From Rufibacter sediminis (GTDB lineage Bacteria; Bacteroidota; Bacteroidia; Cytophagales; Hymenobacteraceae): 64,000 bases of DNA. Positions 1 to 10,196 of the stretch are shown in pieces. The DNA is taken from the NCBI RefSeq assembly GCF_014269285.1, contig NZ_JACOAF010000058.1:218154-282153 (forward strand). The letters are read 5' to 3'. The translations under genes and the position numbers were made by a program. Numbering within the stretch: the first letter of the stretch is position 1; each line of letters begins with the position of its first letter. The notes under the pieces were generated by a model, which saw nothing but the letters and a program-made list of their open reading frames with translations, searched no databases and was not told the origin of the DNA.

Positions 1-50
1 TTCATCAAAATCCCAGTCGATTCCCGCTCAGAACTGTCTCTGCCGCGCTC

Positions 51-90
51 CTGTTTTCTGCCTGTTTTGGTGAAAACAGGCAGAAAACAG
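51..90. repeat. dispersed palindrome copy, perfect arms
   Basis: Arms CTGTTTTCTGCCTGTTTT and its exact complement are separated by GGTG. This is a variant member of the dispersed intergenic palindrome family of this window. Confidence 0.75.
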
Positions 91-363
91 GTCTGGTAAA
101 TTCTTGCCCAGATAGGAGGTGAAGAGCGCATGGCCACAGAAAAACGGGAGCTGGTTTGTGTTACGAGAACGTGTCTTTCCTTTGTTAGCTGAGAACTAGG
201 TCCCTTCACTTCGTCTCCGAGGCGATTCTGGGGTGTTTTCCGGAAAGTGGCTCATTTTTAGAAACGATGTATAGAACGATGTTGCCGCTTTTTTTGCCGG
301 TTATCTGTTGGTAGAGGTGGGGCGAAGGCAACGCAATGTAGGCAAGGCAGCGGCGTTATAGGG

Positions 364-392
364 GTGTTTTCTTCAAAATGCCGCTAAAACAC
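364..392. repeat. dispersed palindrome copy, degenerate
   Basis: GTGTTTTC and GCTAAAAC flank a short centre, resembling the outer parts of the family. The pairing is poor, so membership is tentative. Confidence 0.35.
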
Positions 393-528
393 CTAAGAAG
401 TCCCTTTTCATCACCCGCCAAGCTGGGGGGCAGGATAGTGGATTCTGGGGTTTTCAGAGGCGGCAGAAATAATTAAAGTAGCGCTATATTTAAGGGAGAA
501 GAAGCTGGCAAAACCGGATAAAATTTGG

Positions 529-536
529 TATTTTTG
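529..536 (+). promoter_or_regulatory. gyrB promoter -7 element
   Basis: TATTTTTG matches the Bacteroidota -7 consensus TAnnTTTG exactly and ends 26 bases before the gyrB start codon. No clear TTTG -33 box is seen at the expected distance. Confidence 0.45.
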
Positions 537-547
537 CATGTTAATAA

Positions 548-2518
<1,971 letters not shown>

Positions 2519-2532
2519 ACGGTATGGAATTT

Positions 2533-2571
2533 GCAACAGAAAAGCCTGCTACATGCAGGCTTTTCTGTTGC
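2533..2571. terminator. hairpin after gyrB
   Basis: Perfect 17-bp arms (GCAACAGAAAAGCCTGC and complement) enclose a 5-base loop. The arm carries an internal TTTT run, giving an intrinsic-terminator shape 14 bases after the gyrB stop codon. Confidence 0.75.
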
Positions 2572-2675
2572 GCTTGGCGGTTGAAAGCCGTTACTTTAGA
2601 AAGTGAAAACTCTGTACGTACAGAAAGCAACCTGCGTATAAACAAGAACCGATCAGTAGAAGTTGACCACCTGCT

Positions 2676-4778
2676 ATGAACTCAATCAAGGCATCGGAGC
2701 AAATCCGGAGAAGTAACTACATCAGCCGTGACCTTAGTTGGTTGCGTTTCAACTACCGGGTGCTGGATCTGGCAAGGAACCCCAACACGCCGCTTTTTGA
2801 TAGAATGAAGTTTCTGGCCATTACCTCCTCCAACCTGGATGAGTTCTTCATGATTAGGGTGGGCAGCTTGTACAACTACATTGATTTCGGGAAAGAGCGG
2901 GTAGACTACTCCGGCCTGCGGGAACAGACCTTCAGGAAGAAACTGCTGGATCTGGCGCATCGGTTTGTCAACGACCAATGCCAGTCCTATGAAGAGCTGA
3001 AACAGGACTTTGACAAGCACGGCTTCAACATCTGCAAAGTAGAGGACCTGACGGAGTCTGAGCAGACCAAGGCGGCTTCTTACTTCAAGAACACCATCTT
3101 CCCGCTGCTCACGCCTATGGTGTATGACAACTACCATGGCTTCCCGCTCATGATGAACCAGCTGCTCATTTTTGCGGTGGTGACGCATACCTCTGAGGAA
3201 GAGAAGCAGCACAGCCGCACCACGTTTGTGCAGGTGCCGGGCAATTTGACCCGTTTTTTCGAAATATCCCGCAAAAACAAGGTCATCTTCGTGCCCATTG
3301 AGGAGATCATCCGCTGGAACATGGACAAACTGTTCCGCAACGTGGAGATTGAATCGGTGAACCTGTTCCGGATCACGCGTAACGGCGATTTCACGCTGGA
3401 GGAAAGCGATGACATGGACCAGGACTTCATCCAGGAGGTGAAGCAGAAGCTGAAGAACCGCAAGAAAGGCCGCGTGGTACGTCTGGAGGTGGAGAGAACC
3501 CCTGCGCCGGGCGTGATGAAAATGCTGAAGGAGCGCTGGAACATTGACAACGGCAACATCTTTTCCATTGACCGCCTCATTGACCTGAAGTCTTTGTGGC
3601 AGATCATCAAACACCCGCACTTCGCCAATAAAATCCAGCGGCCTCCCGCACCGGTTCCCGCGCCCAGCTTACCGCCCGGGGCCATGGACAATATCTTTGA
3701 GTACCTCAAGGAGCATGATGTGCTGCTGCACCACCCGTACAACAGCATTGAACCTGTGGTGACCCTGCTGGAGAAAGCTGCCGAAGACCCGTATGTGCTG
3801 GGAATCAAGCAGACCATTTACCGCCTGGCGGATAACTCCCGCGTGACCGCCGCTTTGCTGAAAGCCGCCGAAAACGGAAAACACGTCTCGGCGCTGCTGG
3901 AGGTGAAAGCCCGTTTTGACGAGGAACGCAACCTCAAGGAAGGCGAGAAGCTGGAGAAAGCCGGTTGCTTTGTAATCTACGGCATCAGCAAGTACAAGAC
4001 GCACACCAAGATGCTCATGATCATCCGGAAGGAGGGGGAGAAGGTGACGCGTTACGTGCACATTGGCAGCGGAAACTACAATGAAGCCACCAGCCGCGCC
4101 TACACAGACATCAGCCTGCTCACCACCGATGACGTGTACGGCCATGACGTGTCTGAATTCTTCAACGTGATCACCGGCCACTCCTACCCAGAGAACTACG
4201 AGTACCTGATCACCGCGCCCAAAGACATGCGCCAGCAGCTCATTGAACTCATCCGGCAGGAGACGCGAAACGCGGAGTTGGGTTTACCGGCGGGCATCGT
4301 GATTAAGATCAACTCGCTGGAAGACAAAGAGGTGATAGACGAGTTCTACGCCGCCTCGCAGGCCGGGGTGCAGATCAGGCTCATTGTGCGCGGAATCTGC
4401 TGCCTGCGGCCCGGACGGGAAGGATTGAGCGAGAACATCCAGGTGAGTTCCATTGTGGGCGAGTACCTGGAGCACGCGCGCATTTTCTATTTCCACAACA
4501 ACGGCAACCCGCAGGTGCTGGGCGGCTCCGCCGATATCATGGTGCGCAGTTTTGAGCGTCGGATTGAAGCGCTTTTCTACATTGTGCACGAAGACCTCAA
4601 GCGCCAGGCCACTAACATTCTGCGCTGCAACCTCATGGACAACCAGAACTCGTACATCATGCGCGAAGACGGTTCCTACATCAAGCGGCAACCCGCCGAG
4701 GGCGAACCGGAGTTCAACATGCACCGCGAGTTCTACCGCATCTCCACGGATGTAGAGGTGGCAACGTGTCTGTTCTAG
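2676..4778 (+). CDS. ppk1: polyphosphate kinase 1
   Basis: Catalyses reversible transfer of the ATP gamma-phosphate to inorganic polyphosphate. The 700-residue protein matches the PPK1 family in length and order: N-terminal RDLSWLRFNYRVLDLA and TSSNLDEFFMIRVG segments, a middle domain, then the two phospholipase-D-like catalytic domains with GIKQTIYRLA. The predicted phosphohistidine is H443 in KTHTKML; the second conserved histidine is H600 in YLEHARIF, spaced as in the E. coli enzyme (H435/H592). The next gene, convergent across a shared terminator, is the polyphosphate-degrading ppx, so both arms of polyP turnover sit together but on opposite strands. Confidence 0.96.
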   Translation: MNSIKASEQIRRSNYISRDLSWLRFNYRVLDLARNPNTPLFDRMKFLAITSSNLDEFFMIRVGSLYNYIDFGKERVDYSGLREQTFRKKLLDLAHRFVNDQCQSYEELKQDFDKHGFNICKVEDLTESEQTKAASYFKNTIFPLLTPMVYDNYHGFPLMMNQLLIFAVVTHTSEEEKQHSRTTFVQVPGNLTRFFEISRKNKVIFVPIEEIIRWNMDKLFRNVEIESVNLFRITRNGDFTLEESDDMDQDFIQEVKQKLKNRKKGRVVRLEVERTPAPGVMKMLKERWNIDNGNIFSIDRLIDLKSLWQIIKHPHFANKIQRPPAPVPAPSLPPGAMDNIFEYLKEHDVLLHHPYNSIEPVVTLLEKAAEDPYVLGIKQTIYRLADNSRVTAALLKAAENGKHVSALLEVKARFDEERNLKEGEKLEKAGCFVIYGISKYKTHTKMLMIIRKEGEKVTRYVHIGSGNYNEATSRAYTDISLLTTDDVYGHDVSEFFNVITGHSYPENYEYLITAPKDMRQQLIELIRQETRNAELGLPAGIVIKINSLEDKEVIDEFYAASQAGVQIRLIVRGICCLRPGREGLSENIQVSSIVGEYLEHARIFYFHNNGNPQVLGGSADIMVRSFERRIEALFYIVHEDLKRQATNILRCNLMDNQNSYIMREDGSYIKRQPAEGEPEFNMHREFYRISTDVEVATCLF

Positions 4779-4794
4779 ATTCCTAATGTATATC

Positions 4795-4837
4795 AAAACG
4801 AAGGGCTGCCATTCTCAAAATGGCAGCCCTTCGTTTT
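4795..4837. terminator. bidirectional terminator between ppk1 and ppx
   Basis: Perfect 19-bp arms (AAAACGAAGGGCTGCCATT and complement) around 5 bases, with A/T runs at both ends, lie between convergent stop codons 70 bases apart. They can serve both genes. Confidence 0.85.
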
Positions 4838-4848
4838 AAGGCCGTTTT

Positions 4849-5775
4849 TTAGAAATCAAGCTTAAAGTGGTGCTGGGTAGCGCCCAGATGACGCTCGTAG
4901 AGCGACTGCAGGATTCCGTCTTTCAGGCCCACCTGCGGCACCAGCATGTTGTCAATGTTGGCCCAGGTCATGGCAGAAAGGTAAATCTCGGCGGCGGGGA
5001 CAATCACATCGGCGCGGTCGGCGTTGAGCAGCAACACTTTCACGCGTTCTTCCATAGAGTAGCTGGAGATGCGTTGCACCACTTCCTCAATCTGATCGCG
5101 GTAGATGGGTTTGCCCGCCATCTTACCGGCCATCTCGTAAATCTTGTTGATGTTGCCGCCCGTGCCAATGGCGTGCGAGACGTTGTGCATGCGGGCCTTC
5201 TCTATGACCCAGTCTTTCATGAACTGCCACATTTCCATGGATTCCTCTCCCTGCATGTGCCGGATGGAGCCCTGCTCAAACGACTGCGAGGCTACTTTCA
5301 TGCGGTTCACGTAAATGTTGAACTCCGTGCTGCCGCCGCCTACGTCTATGTGCAGGTAATTCTGGTTGTCCAGCTGCTGCCGGATGACCAGGTTGATGAG
5401 GTCGGCCTCGGTGGTGCCGTCAATGACCTGGATGTGCAGCCCCAGCTTCTCCTGGATTTCTTCAATGAGCTCGGGGGCGTTTGTCGCGGAGCGCATGGCC
5501 GAGGTGGCACAGATCATGTAGTCGTGCACCTCGTGCACCTGCATGATGAGGGAAAGGCCGTGCAGGAGTTTGATGAACTTCTCCGCCTTGGGCCGGGAGA
5601 TCACCCCGGAGGCAAACACGTCCTCGCCCAGCCGCATGGGGTACCGGATGTACTCCACCCGCTTGAAGAGGGTATGGTCCTCAAATCTGAACACGTTGGA
5701 TATCTGGCATCTAACCGCGTTAGACCCTATGTCTATGGCGGCAAGCTTTAGGAATGGTTCGGTGGCTTCTGACAT
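4849..5775 (-). CDS. ppx: Ppx/GppA family exopolyphosphatase
   Basis: Sugar-kinase/actin-fold phosphatase that removes phosphate from polyphosphate ends or from pppGpp. The 308-residue protein has the P-loop-like LAAIDIGSNAVR near residue 15, ATSAMRSATN, a second phosphate loop IDVGGGSTEF and IGTGGNINKI. It is the short two-domain form and lacks the C-terminal HD-like extension of E. coli Ppx. The reading frame is open 14 codons further upstream, but the ATG at 5775 places the conserved DIGSN motif at the usual distance from the N-terminus. Facing ppk1 supports a polyphosphatase role over pppGpp hydrolysis, though sequence alone does not separate the two. Confidence 0.88.
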   Translation of the reverse strand: MSEATEPFLKLAAIDIGSNAVRCQISNVFRFEDHTLFKRVEYIRYPMRLGEDVFASGVISRPKAEKFIKLLHGLSLIMQVHEVHDYMICATSAMRSATNAPELIEEIQEKLGLHIQVIDGTTEADLINLVIRQQLDNQNYLHIDVGGGSTEFNIYVNRMKVASQSFEQGSIRHMQGEESMEMWQFMKDWVIEKARMHNVSHAIGTGGNINKIYEMAGKMAGKPIYRDQIEEVVQRISSYSMEERVKVLLLNADRADVIVPAAEIYLSAMTWANIDNMLVPQVGLKDGILQSLYERHLGATQHHFKLDF

Positions 5776-5824
5776 ACGATTGTAAAAATATAACCAAAAA
5801 CCAATATTTGTTACCAAGACATCA

Positions 5825-5860
5825 GTTTTTAGCTTGTTTTCTGAAAATAAAGGTAAAAAG
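5825..5860. repeat. dispersed palindrome copy, decayed
   Basis: GTTTTTAGC-TTGTTTT-CTG-AAAATAAAGGTAAAAAG keeps the spacing and outer boxes of the family with several unpaired bases. Confidence 0.45.
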
Positions 5861-5977
5861 CAGATCGCTCTTTTCTCCTTAATTAATTGGGTTAACAGGT
5901 GTCTCTGCCCTTGTACTGTTGCGCAAAATAATAGTTATGATGCGTGTAGTTTAGAAAAAATGTAATACCTTAGCATA

Positions 5978-6016
5978 AGAACGGTCTCCAGACAGGAAGG
6001 CCGTTCTTCTTTTTTA
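5978..6016 (+). promoter_or_regulatory. leader hairpin with T-run before greA
   Basis: AAGAACGG and CCGTTCTT pair across a 15-base loop and are followed by a C-then-T7 run, 26 bases before the greA ATG. A -7-like TACCTTAG lies at 5966-5973, so the hairpin could be the first part of the greA mRNA and act as an attenuator, or it could terminate transcription entering from the left. Confidence 0.4.
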
Positions 6017-6041
6017 ATCATTGTACTAACCCATTACTAAT

Positions 6042-6515
6042 ATGGCAACAGTATCTTACTACACCCCAGAAGGATTGCATAAGCTCAAGGAAGAGTTACA
6101 TGAACTGAAGACAAAAGGCCGTGCCGAAGTGGCCCGTCAGTTGGCGGAAGCCCGTGATAAAGGGGACTTGAGTGAGAACGCTGAGTATGACGCAGCCAAA
6201 GACGCCCAAGGCCACCTGGAGCTGAAGATATCCAAACTGGAGGAAGTGTTAGGAAACGCCCGTCTCATTGACGAGTCTAACCTGGACCTGACCAAGGCGC
6301 TGATTCTTTCCAAAGTGAAACTCAAGAACCTGAACAACAACATGGAGATGCTCTACACGCTGGTAGCCGAAGAAGAGGCCAACCTGGCCGCCGGCAAAAT
6401 CTCCGTGAAGTCACCCATTGGCAAAGGCTTGCTGGGTAAATCAGTGGGGGAGATCGCGGAGATCACCGTACCCGCCGGAAAGCTTCGGTTCGAGATTCTG
6501 GAAATTTCAAGATAA
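6042..6515 (+). CDS. greA: transcription elongation factor GreA
   Basis: Rescues backtracked RNA polymerase by entering the secondary channel and stimulating transcript cleavage. The 157 residues show the N-terminal coiled-coil hairpin with the acidic tip GDLSENAEYDAA (D42 and E45, equivalent to E. coli D41/E44) and a C-terminal FKBP-like domain with SPIGKGLLGKSVGE. Length is normal for GreA. The HIT-family gene follows after 8 bases, so the two probably share a transcript. A hairpin with a T-run lies directly upstream and may regulate the unit. Confidence 0.96.
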   Translation: MATVSYYTPEGLHKLKEELHELKTKGRAEVARQLAEARDKGDLSENAEYDAAKDAQGHLELKISKLEEVLGNARLIDESNLDLTKALILSKVKLKNLNNNMEMLYTLVAEEEANLAAGKISVKSPIGKGLLGKSVGEIAEITVPAGKLRFEILEISR

Positions 6516-6523
6516 GCACGCCC

Positions 6524-6934
6524 ATGGCCACCATCTTCTCTAAAATCATCAGCGGCGAAGTGCCCGCCTACAAAGTACTGGAAGACGAGCGTTTCCTGGC
6601 TTTTCTGGACGTTTTCCCCTTGGTGAAAGGCCATGTGCTGGTCATCCCCAAAGAACCAGTAGACTATATCTTTGATTTGGATCCTCAGACCTTGGCTGAT
6701 CTGCATACCTTTGCCCAGAAAGTGGCGGTGGGGTTGAAGAAAGCCGTGCCGTGTACCAAGGTAGGGGTGGCTGTCATCGGGTTGGAGGTGCCGCATGCCC
6801 ACGTGCATTTGGTGCCCATGAACCAGATCTCTGACATGAACTTCAGCAATCCCAAACTTAAATTGGAGGCCGATGAGATGGAGGAAGTGGCCGGTAAAAT
6901 TAGGCAGGCCCTTAAAACCGAGGCCGGAAGTTAA
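6524..6934 (+). CDS. HIT family nucleotide hydrolase
   Basis: Histidine-triad protein of 136 residues. The catalytic triad HAHVHLVP has H91, H93 and H95, with the usual upstream HVLVIPKEPVDYIFDL block. Members hydrolyse nucleotide phosphoramidates or dinucleoside polyphosphates in the cytoplasm; the exact substrate cannot be read from sequence. It starts 8 bases after greA and is followed 18 bases later by a strong hairpin, so greA-hit looks like a complete two-gene operon. Confidence 0.9.
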   Translation: MATIFSKIISGEVPAYKVLEDERFLAFLDVFPLVKGHVLVIPKEPVDYIFDLDPQTLADLHTFAQKVAVGLKKAVPCTKVGVAVIGLEVPHAHVHLVPMNQISDMNFSNPKLKLEADEMEEVAGKIRQALKTEAGS

Positions 6935-6952
6935 GGCGTACTGGTCTCAAAT

Positions 6953-7006
6953 GTTTCAGCCGTTTCGGGGCTCTTTTCTCAGAAAGAGCCCCGAAACGGC
7001 TGAAAC
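6953..7006. repeat. extended copy of the dispersed palindrome, also a terminator
   Basis: Arms of 24 bp (GTTTCAGCCGTTTCGGGG plus CTCTTT, and complement) around TCTCAG give a 54-base perfect hairpin between the greA-hit operon and convergent ruvC. The core is a member of the dispersed family with added outer base pairs. Confidence 0.8.
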
Positions 7007-7055
7007 ACGTTTATAGGGTGGAGGTTTTCTGCGGAGGTTAAACCAAGGTGGGCAG

Positions 7056-7628
7056 CTACTTAGACAAGCGGTCTGGGTTCTCGGTGAGGAAGGCTTTCCA
7101 GGACTTTCCGCCAGCTTTCTGGTTACTGCCCTGCGTGTAGTGGTGGCAGAGCGCCACGGCCAGGGCATCGGTGGCATCCAGGAACTTGGGCGCTTCCTTG
7201 ATTTTGAGGATCTGCAGCAGCATGGCCGCCACCTGTTCTTTGGAGGCGTTCCCGTTGCCGGTCACCGATTGTTTTATTTTCTTTGGTGCGTATTCCACGT
7301 ACGGAATGTCCCTTGAGAGCGCCGCCGCGATGGCAACGCCCTGGGCGCGGCCCAACTTTAACATGGACTGTACGTTTGTCCCGAAAAACGGGGCTTCAAT
7401 GGCCATCTCATCGGGGAGGTACTCGGTGATCAGGCGCAGGGTACTGTCGTAGATTTTTTTCAGCTTTACGGCGTGGTTCGCGTAGCTTTTGAGTTGGAGC
7501 ACCCCGTACTGGAGCACCGTTATTTTGGAGCCGTTCACCTCAATGAGGCCGTAGCCCATTACGTTGGTGCCCGGGTCTACACCTAAGATTAATTTATTAT
7601 TGGGAAGAACTGCGGTAGGATGAATCAT
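7056..7628 (-). CDS. ruvC: crossover junction endodeoxyribonuclease RuvC
   Basis: Resolves Holliday junctions with RuvAB by paired nicking. The 190 residues show the RNase-H fold and acidic catalytic residues: D18 in ILGVDPGT, E in MAIEAPFFG (about residue 77) and the C-terminal DATDALAVALCH pair. The frame extends 7 codons further up, but the ATG at 7628 is preferred; either way there are about 12-20 residues before the first catalytic Asp, slightly more than usual. The start overlaps the start of the divergent membrane-protein gene by 9 bp, so the two promoters must lie inside each other's coding regions or one start is wrong. Confidence 0.94.
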   Translation of the reverse strand: MIHPTAVLPNNKLILGVDPGTNVMGYGLIEVNGSKITVLQYGVLQLKSYANHAVKLKKIYDSTLRLITEYLPDEMAIEAPFFGTNVQSMLKLGRAQGVAIAAALSRDIPYVEYAPKKIKQSVTGNGNASKEQVAAMLLQILKIKEAPKFLDATDALAVALCHHYTQGSNQKAGGKSWKAFLTENPDRLSK

Positions 7629-8630
7629 GAAGCGCAAAATTACAAACAATCCGGCAAAGTGCTGGTATCGCGGCGGCTTTTGGTGGGGCTGGGAAAGCTC
7701 CTGGTTTTCGGCCTGACGTTATATTACCTGAGACAAGCAATTCTGGAAGCCAGTTCGCACAGCACGTTTTCTTTTGCCACCTTTCTGAAAATATGGGCCC
7801 AAAACGGCTGGGCCTTGTGTCTGGCGGCGGCGCTGTTGCCAGTGAACTGGGGTGTGGAAGCCTCAAAATGGCAGTTCCTGTCCAGGAAGTTCGAGAAAAT
7901 CACGTTTCTGGAGGCTTACCGCGCGGTGCTGGTGGGGCTTACCCTGGGCTTCGTGACGCCTAACCGGATGGGAGATTACGCCGGCCGCATCCTGACCTTG
8001 CACCGTAAAGATCGCGCCGACGCCATCGGGGCCATCCTCTTGGGCCGCCTGTGTCAGTTGTTTGCCACGGTGCTGATGGGTTCTGCCGCTCTCGCCTATT
8101 TCGTGTACAAGTATTACGTGCCGCTGGCCTCACCGGTGGGCATCTCGCTGGGTTTGGCTTTCCTGCTGGTGAATGGCTGGGCGTTGGCTTTTCTGTTCAG
8201 TTTCCAGTGGGCCATTGGTTTGCTGGAGCGGGTGCCGTTCCTGCACCGTTGGCTACATTATTTCGCCGTCATCGGGACGTATTCCTCCGGGGAGCTGAGA
8301 CAAACTCTGTTTATTTCCGGGGCGAGGTACCTGGTGTTTGTGGGGCAGTTCATCGCCTTGCTGTGGGCCTTCGGGGTGCATCTGTCGCCAGAGGAATATG
8401 TCTGGGGAGTGGCCGGTACGTTCCTGATTAAATCCGTGGTGCCTTCCATCAATGCCCTGGCCGATATTGGCATGCGCGAATTGTCTGCCATGCACTTTTT
8501 CGGGCTGATGGGCCAGGACCCCCTGCTGGTGCTGGGCGCCAGCCTTACTCTATGGACCCTGAACATCGCCCTTCCCAGCGCCTTGGGGCTGATCTTTGTA
8601 TTACCCCTCAAACTTTCTACTCCGCGTTGA
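7620..8630 (+). CDS. lysylphosphatidylglycerol synthase TM-region / flippase-like protein
   Basis: Integral membrane protein of 336 residues with about 7-8 hydrophobic segments. It resembles the YbhN/AglD/MprF-TM family, whose members move or handle lipid-linked substrates. The block LTLGFVTPNRMGDYAGR near residues 100-115 is a family hallmark, as is VPSINALADIGMRE near 280. The stop overlaps the next start as TGATG, so the protein is probably co-translated with a family 2 glycosyltransferase, suggesting glycolipid assembly or export. The first ATG overlaps the ruvC start; a GTG at codon 14 is an alternative that would remove the overlap. The substrate is unknown. Confidence 0.85.
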   Translation: MNHEAQNYKQSGKVLVSRRLLVGLGKLLVFGLTLYYLRQAILEASSHSTFSFATFLKIWAQNGWALCLAAALLPVNWGVEASKWQFLSRKFEKITFLEAYRAVLVGLTLGFVTPNRMGDYAGRILTLHRKDRADAIGAILLGRLCQLFATVLMGSAALAYFVYKYYVPLASPVGISLGLAFLLVNGWALAFLFSFQWAIGLLERVPFLHRWLHYFAVIGTYSSGELRQTLFISGARYLVFVGQFIALLWAFGVHLSPEEYVWGVAGTFLIKSVVPSINALADIGMRELSAMHFFGLMGQDPLLVLGASLTLWTLNIALPSALGLIFVLPLKLSTPR

Positions 8631-9757
8631 TGCTGTTTTTGTTGCTGCTGGTAGGGGTATACGCCATGGTGTTGGTGCGCAGCTGGATCGCCTGGCGTAA
8701 ACTCAAGAGTCCGTCCCTCACAGCAGAGACGCCGCCGGTGTTTTTCTCCGTTATTCTTCCGGTCCGGAACGAAGCCCGAAATATCCTATCGCTTTTGCAG
8801 GACCTGGAATGGCAGCAGTACCCCTCGTCTCAGTACGAAGTGATTGTGGTGGATGATCATTCTGAGGATGGCACGCCTGAGCTGGTAAGGCAGTTTCAGC
8901 AGCAAAGCAACATGAACTTGAGCCTGCTGTTTTTAAGCCATTTTCCGGGAAAGAGGCAGAAAAAGGCCGCCGTTGAGACAGGCATCCGGCACGCGAAAGG
9001 GGAGTGGATCGCCTGCACCGACGGCGATTGTCACGTCTCCCCGCAGTGGTTGGCAGCCTTGAACCAGGTCCGGCACGAGCAGCAGCCCCAACTCATCAGC
9101 GGACCCGTTTCCTTTGCACCGGTAGCTACCGTTTGGCAGCAACTACAGGCCCTGGAGTTCTCGGCGCTGATTGCCATGGGAGCCGCCTCCATTGCCGTAC
9201 GGAAACCCACCATGTGCAACGGCGCCAACATCGCCTACAGCAAATCGGCTTTTCTGGACGTGAACGGTTTTCAGGGAAACGAGCAGGTTCCGTCCGGCGA
9301 TGATGAATTCCTGCTCCATAAGATACACCGGCGTTACCCCGGCCAGATCGCCTTCGCGAAAGGCAAAGAAGCCCTGGTGGAAACCCCGGCGTCGGATTCT
9401 ATCAGGCATTTTCTGCACCAGCGCATCCGGTGGGCGAGCAAATGGCGGCACTATGACAGCTATTTTTCGCAGGTTCTGGCGTTGATAGTAATGGGAGGGA
9501 ACCTGGCGGTACTTTCTGCGTTGATCGCGGCGCTGGCGGGCTGGTGGCCGTGGTGGTTTCTGGGCATCGTATTAACCACAAAAATGGGCGCAGATACGCT
9601 ACTTTTATGGGAGATTTTAGGCTTATTCGGTAAAAAGCGGTTACTTTCGCTGCTGTGGTTACTACAACTAGTGTATGTACCGTATATGCTCTTCACTGCC
9701 ATTTTAGGGCTGCGCGGGCAATACCACTGGAAGGGCCGACAACTCAAGACAGCATGA
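8630..9757 (+). CDS. family 2 glycosyltransferase, membrane-bound
   Basis: GT-A fold transferase of 375 residues: N-terminal membrane segment (about 1-20), SVILPVRNEARN, nucleotide-sugar loop VVDDHSEDGT, metal-binding TDGDCHV (DxD-like), the processive-type QRIRW motif (HQRIRWASKW), and two or three C-terminal membrane segments. This arrangement matches membrane GT2 enzymes that glycosylate lipids or extend polysaccharides at the inner face of the membrane. The frame is open 26 codons upstream, but the ATG at 8630 overlaps the upstream TGA and begins directly with the hydrophobic segment. It is a paralogue of the transferase at 12226: both have the same topology and a C-terminal WKGR ending. 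Confidence 0.9.
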   Translation: MLFLLLLVGVYAMVLVRSWIAWRKLKSPSLTAETPPVFFSVILPVRNEARNILSLLQDLEWQQYPSSQYEVIVVDDHSEDGTPELVRQFQQQSNMNLSLLFLSHFPGKRQKKAAVETGIRHAKGEWIACTDGDCHVSPQWLAALNQVRHEQQPQLISGPVSFAPVATVWQQLQALEFSALIAMGAASIAVRKPTMCNGANIAYSKSAFLDVNGFQGNEQVPSGDDEFLLHKIHRRYPGQIAFAKGKEALVETPASDSIRHFLHQRIRWASKWRHYDSYFSQVLALIVMGGNLAVLSALIAALAGWWPWWFLGIVLTTKMGADTLLLWEILGLFGKKRLLSLLWLLQLVYVPYMLFTAILGLRGQYHWKGRQLKTA

Positions 9758-10011
9758 CAGATCAGGAATTTGATATTTTAGATGAGCTTTATTTTGTGAC
9801 CTCTTTTGAGGAGCTGCAGAAGGAGCTGGGCTTGCCAGAAGAGGAGCTACGGGAAGCGCTGCGAGGCTTGATCAGTATGAACTACATCAAATGCCTGTTC
9901 CCCGATCAGGACACCGAGGTGCCGTTTGATCCTGATCACTTTGCGCGCGAAGGACACCAGTACTTTTTCCTGGCTACCAAAGAAGGGCTTCTCACCCATA
10001 ACTCAAAATAG
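9754..10011 (+). CDS. conserved hypothetical small acidic protein
   Basis: An 85-residue protein starting at an ATG that overlaps the glycosyltransferase stop as ATGA, so it is translationally coupled. The N-terminal half (FDILDELYFVTSFEELQKEL, then a second helix around LPEEELREALRGLI) looks like a small winged-helix or helix-turn-helix arrangement, followed by a tyrosine/phenylalanine-rich tail ending EGLLTHNSK. No signal peptide or membrane segment is visible. I do not recognise a named family. The frame is open upstream but inside the transferase gene, so the longer version is rejected. Confidence 0.75.
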   Translation: MTDQEFDILDELYFVTSFEELQKELGLPEEELREALRGLISMNYIKCLFPDQDTEVPFDPDHFAREGHQYFFLATKEGLLTHNSK

Positions 10012-10022
10012 AAAACAAACTC

Positions 10023-10060
10023 CGTTTAGGGCTGTTTTCCTGAAATCATGCCTGAAACGG
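10023..10060. repeat. dispersed palindrome copy, imperfect
   Basis: CGTTTAGGGCTGTTTT and TGCCTGAAACGG arms with several mismatches, 11 bases after the upstream stop codon. Confidence 0.6.
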
Positions 10061-10196
10061 GAATTAGATTCTTGCCATTGAACCGTGCGGGCCAGAACTG
10101 ATGTAGTAGAAGTAAGCGGTTAGGTAGAGGTTGCTCTGCTTCACACGGCCGGTTTCCGAAACGCTCCACTTAGGTGAGGGAAGGGGAGACCAGCAA

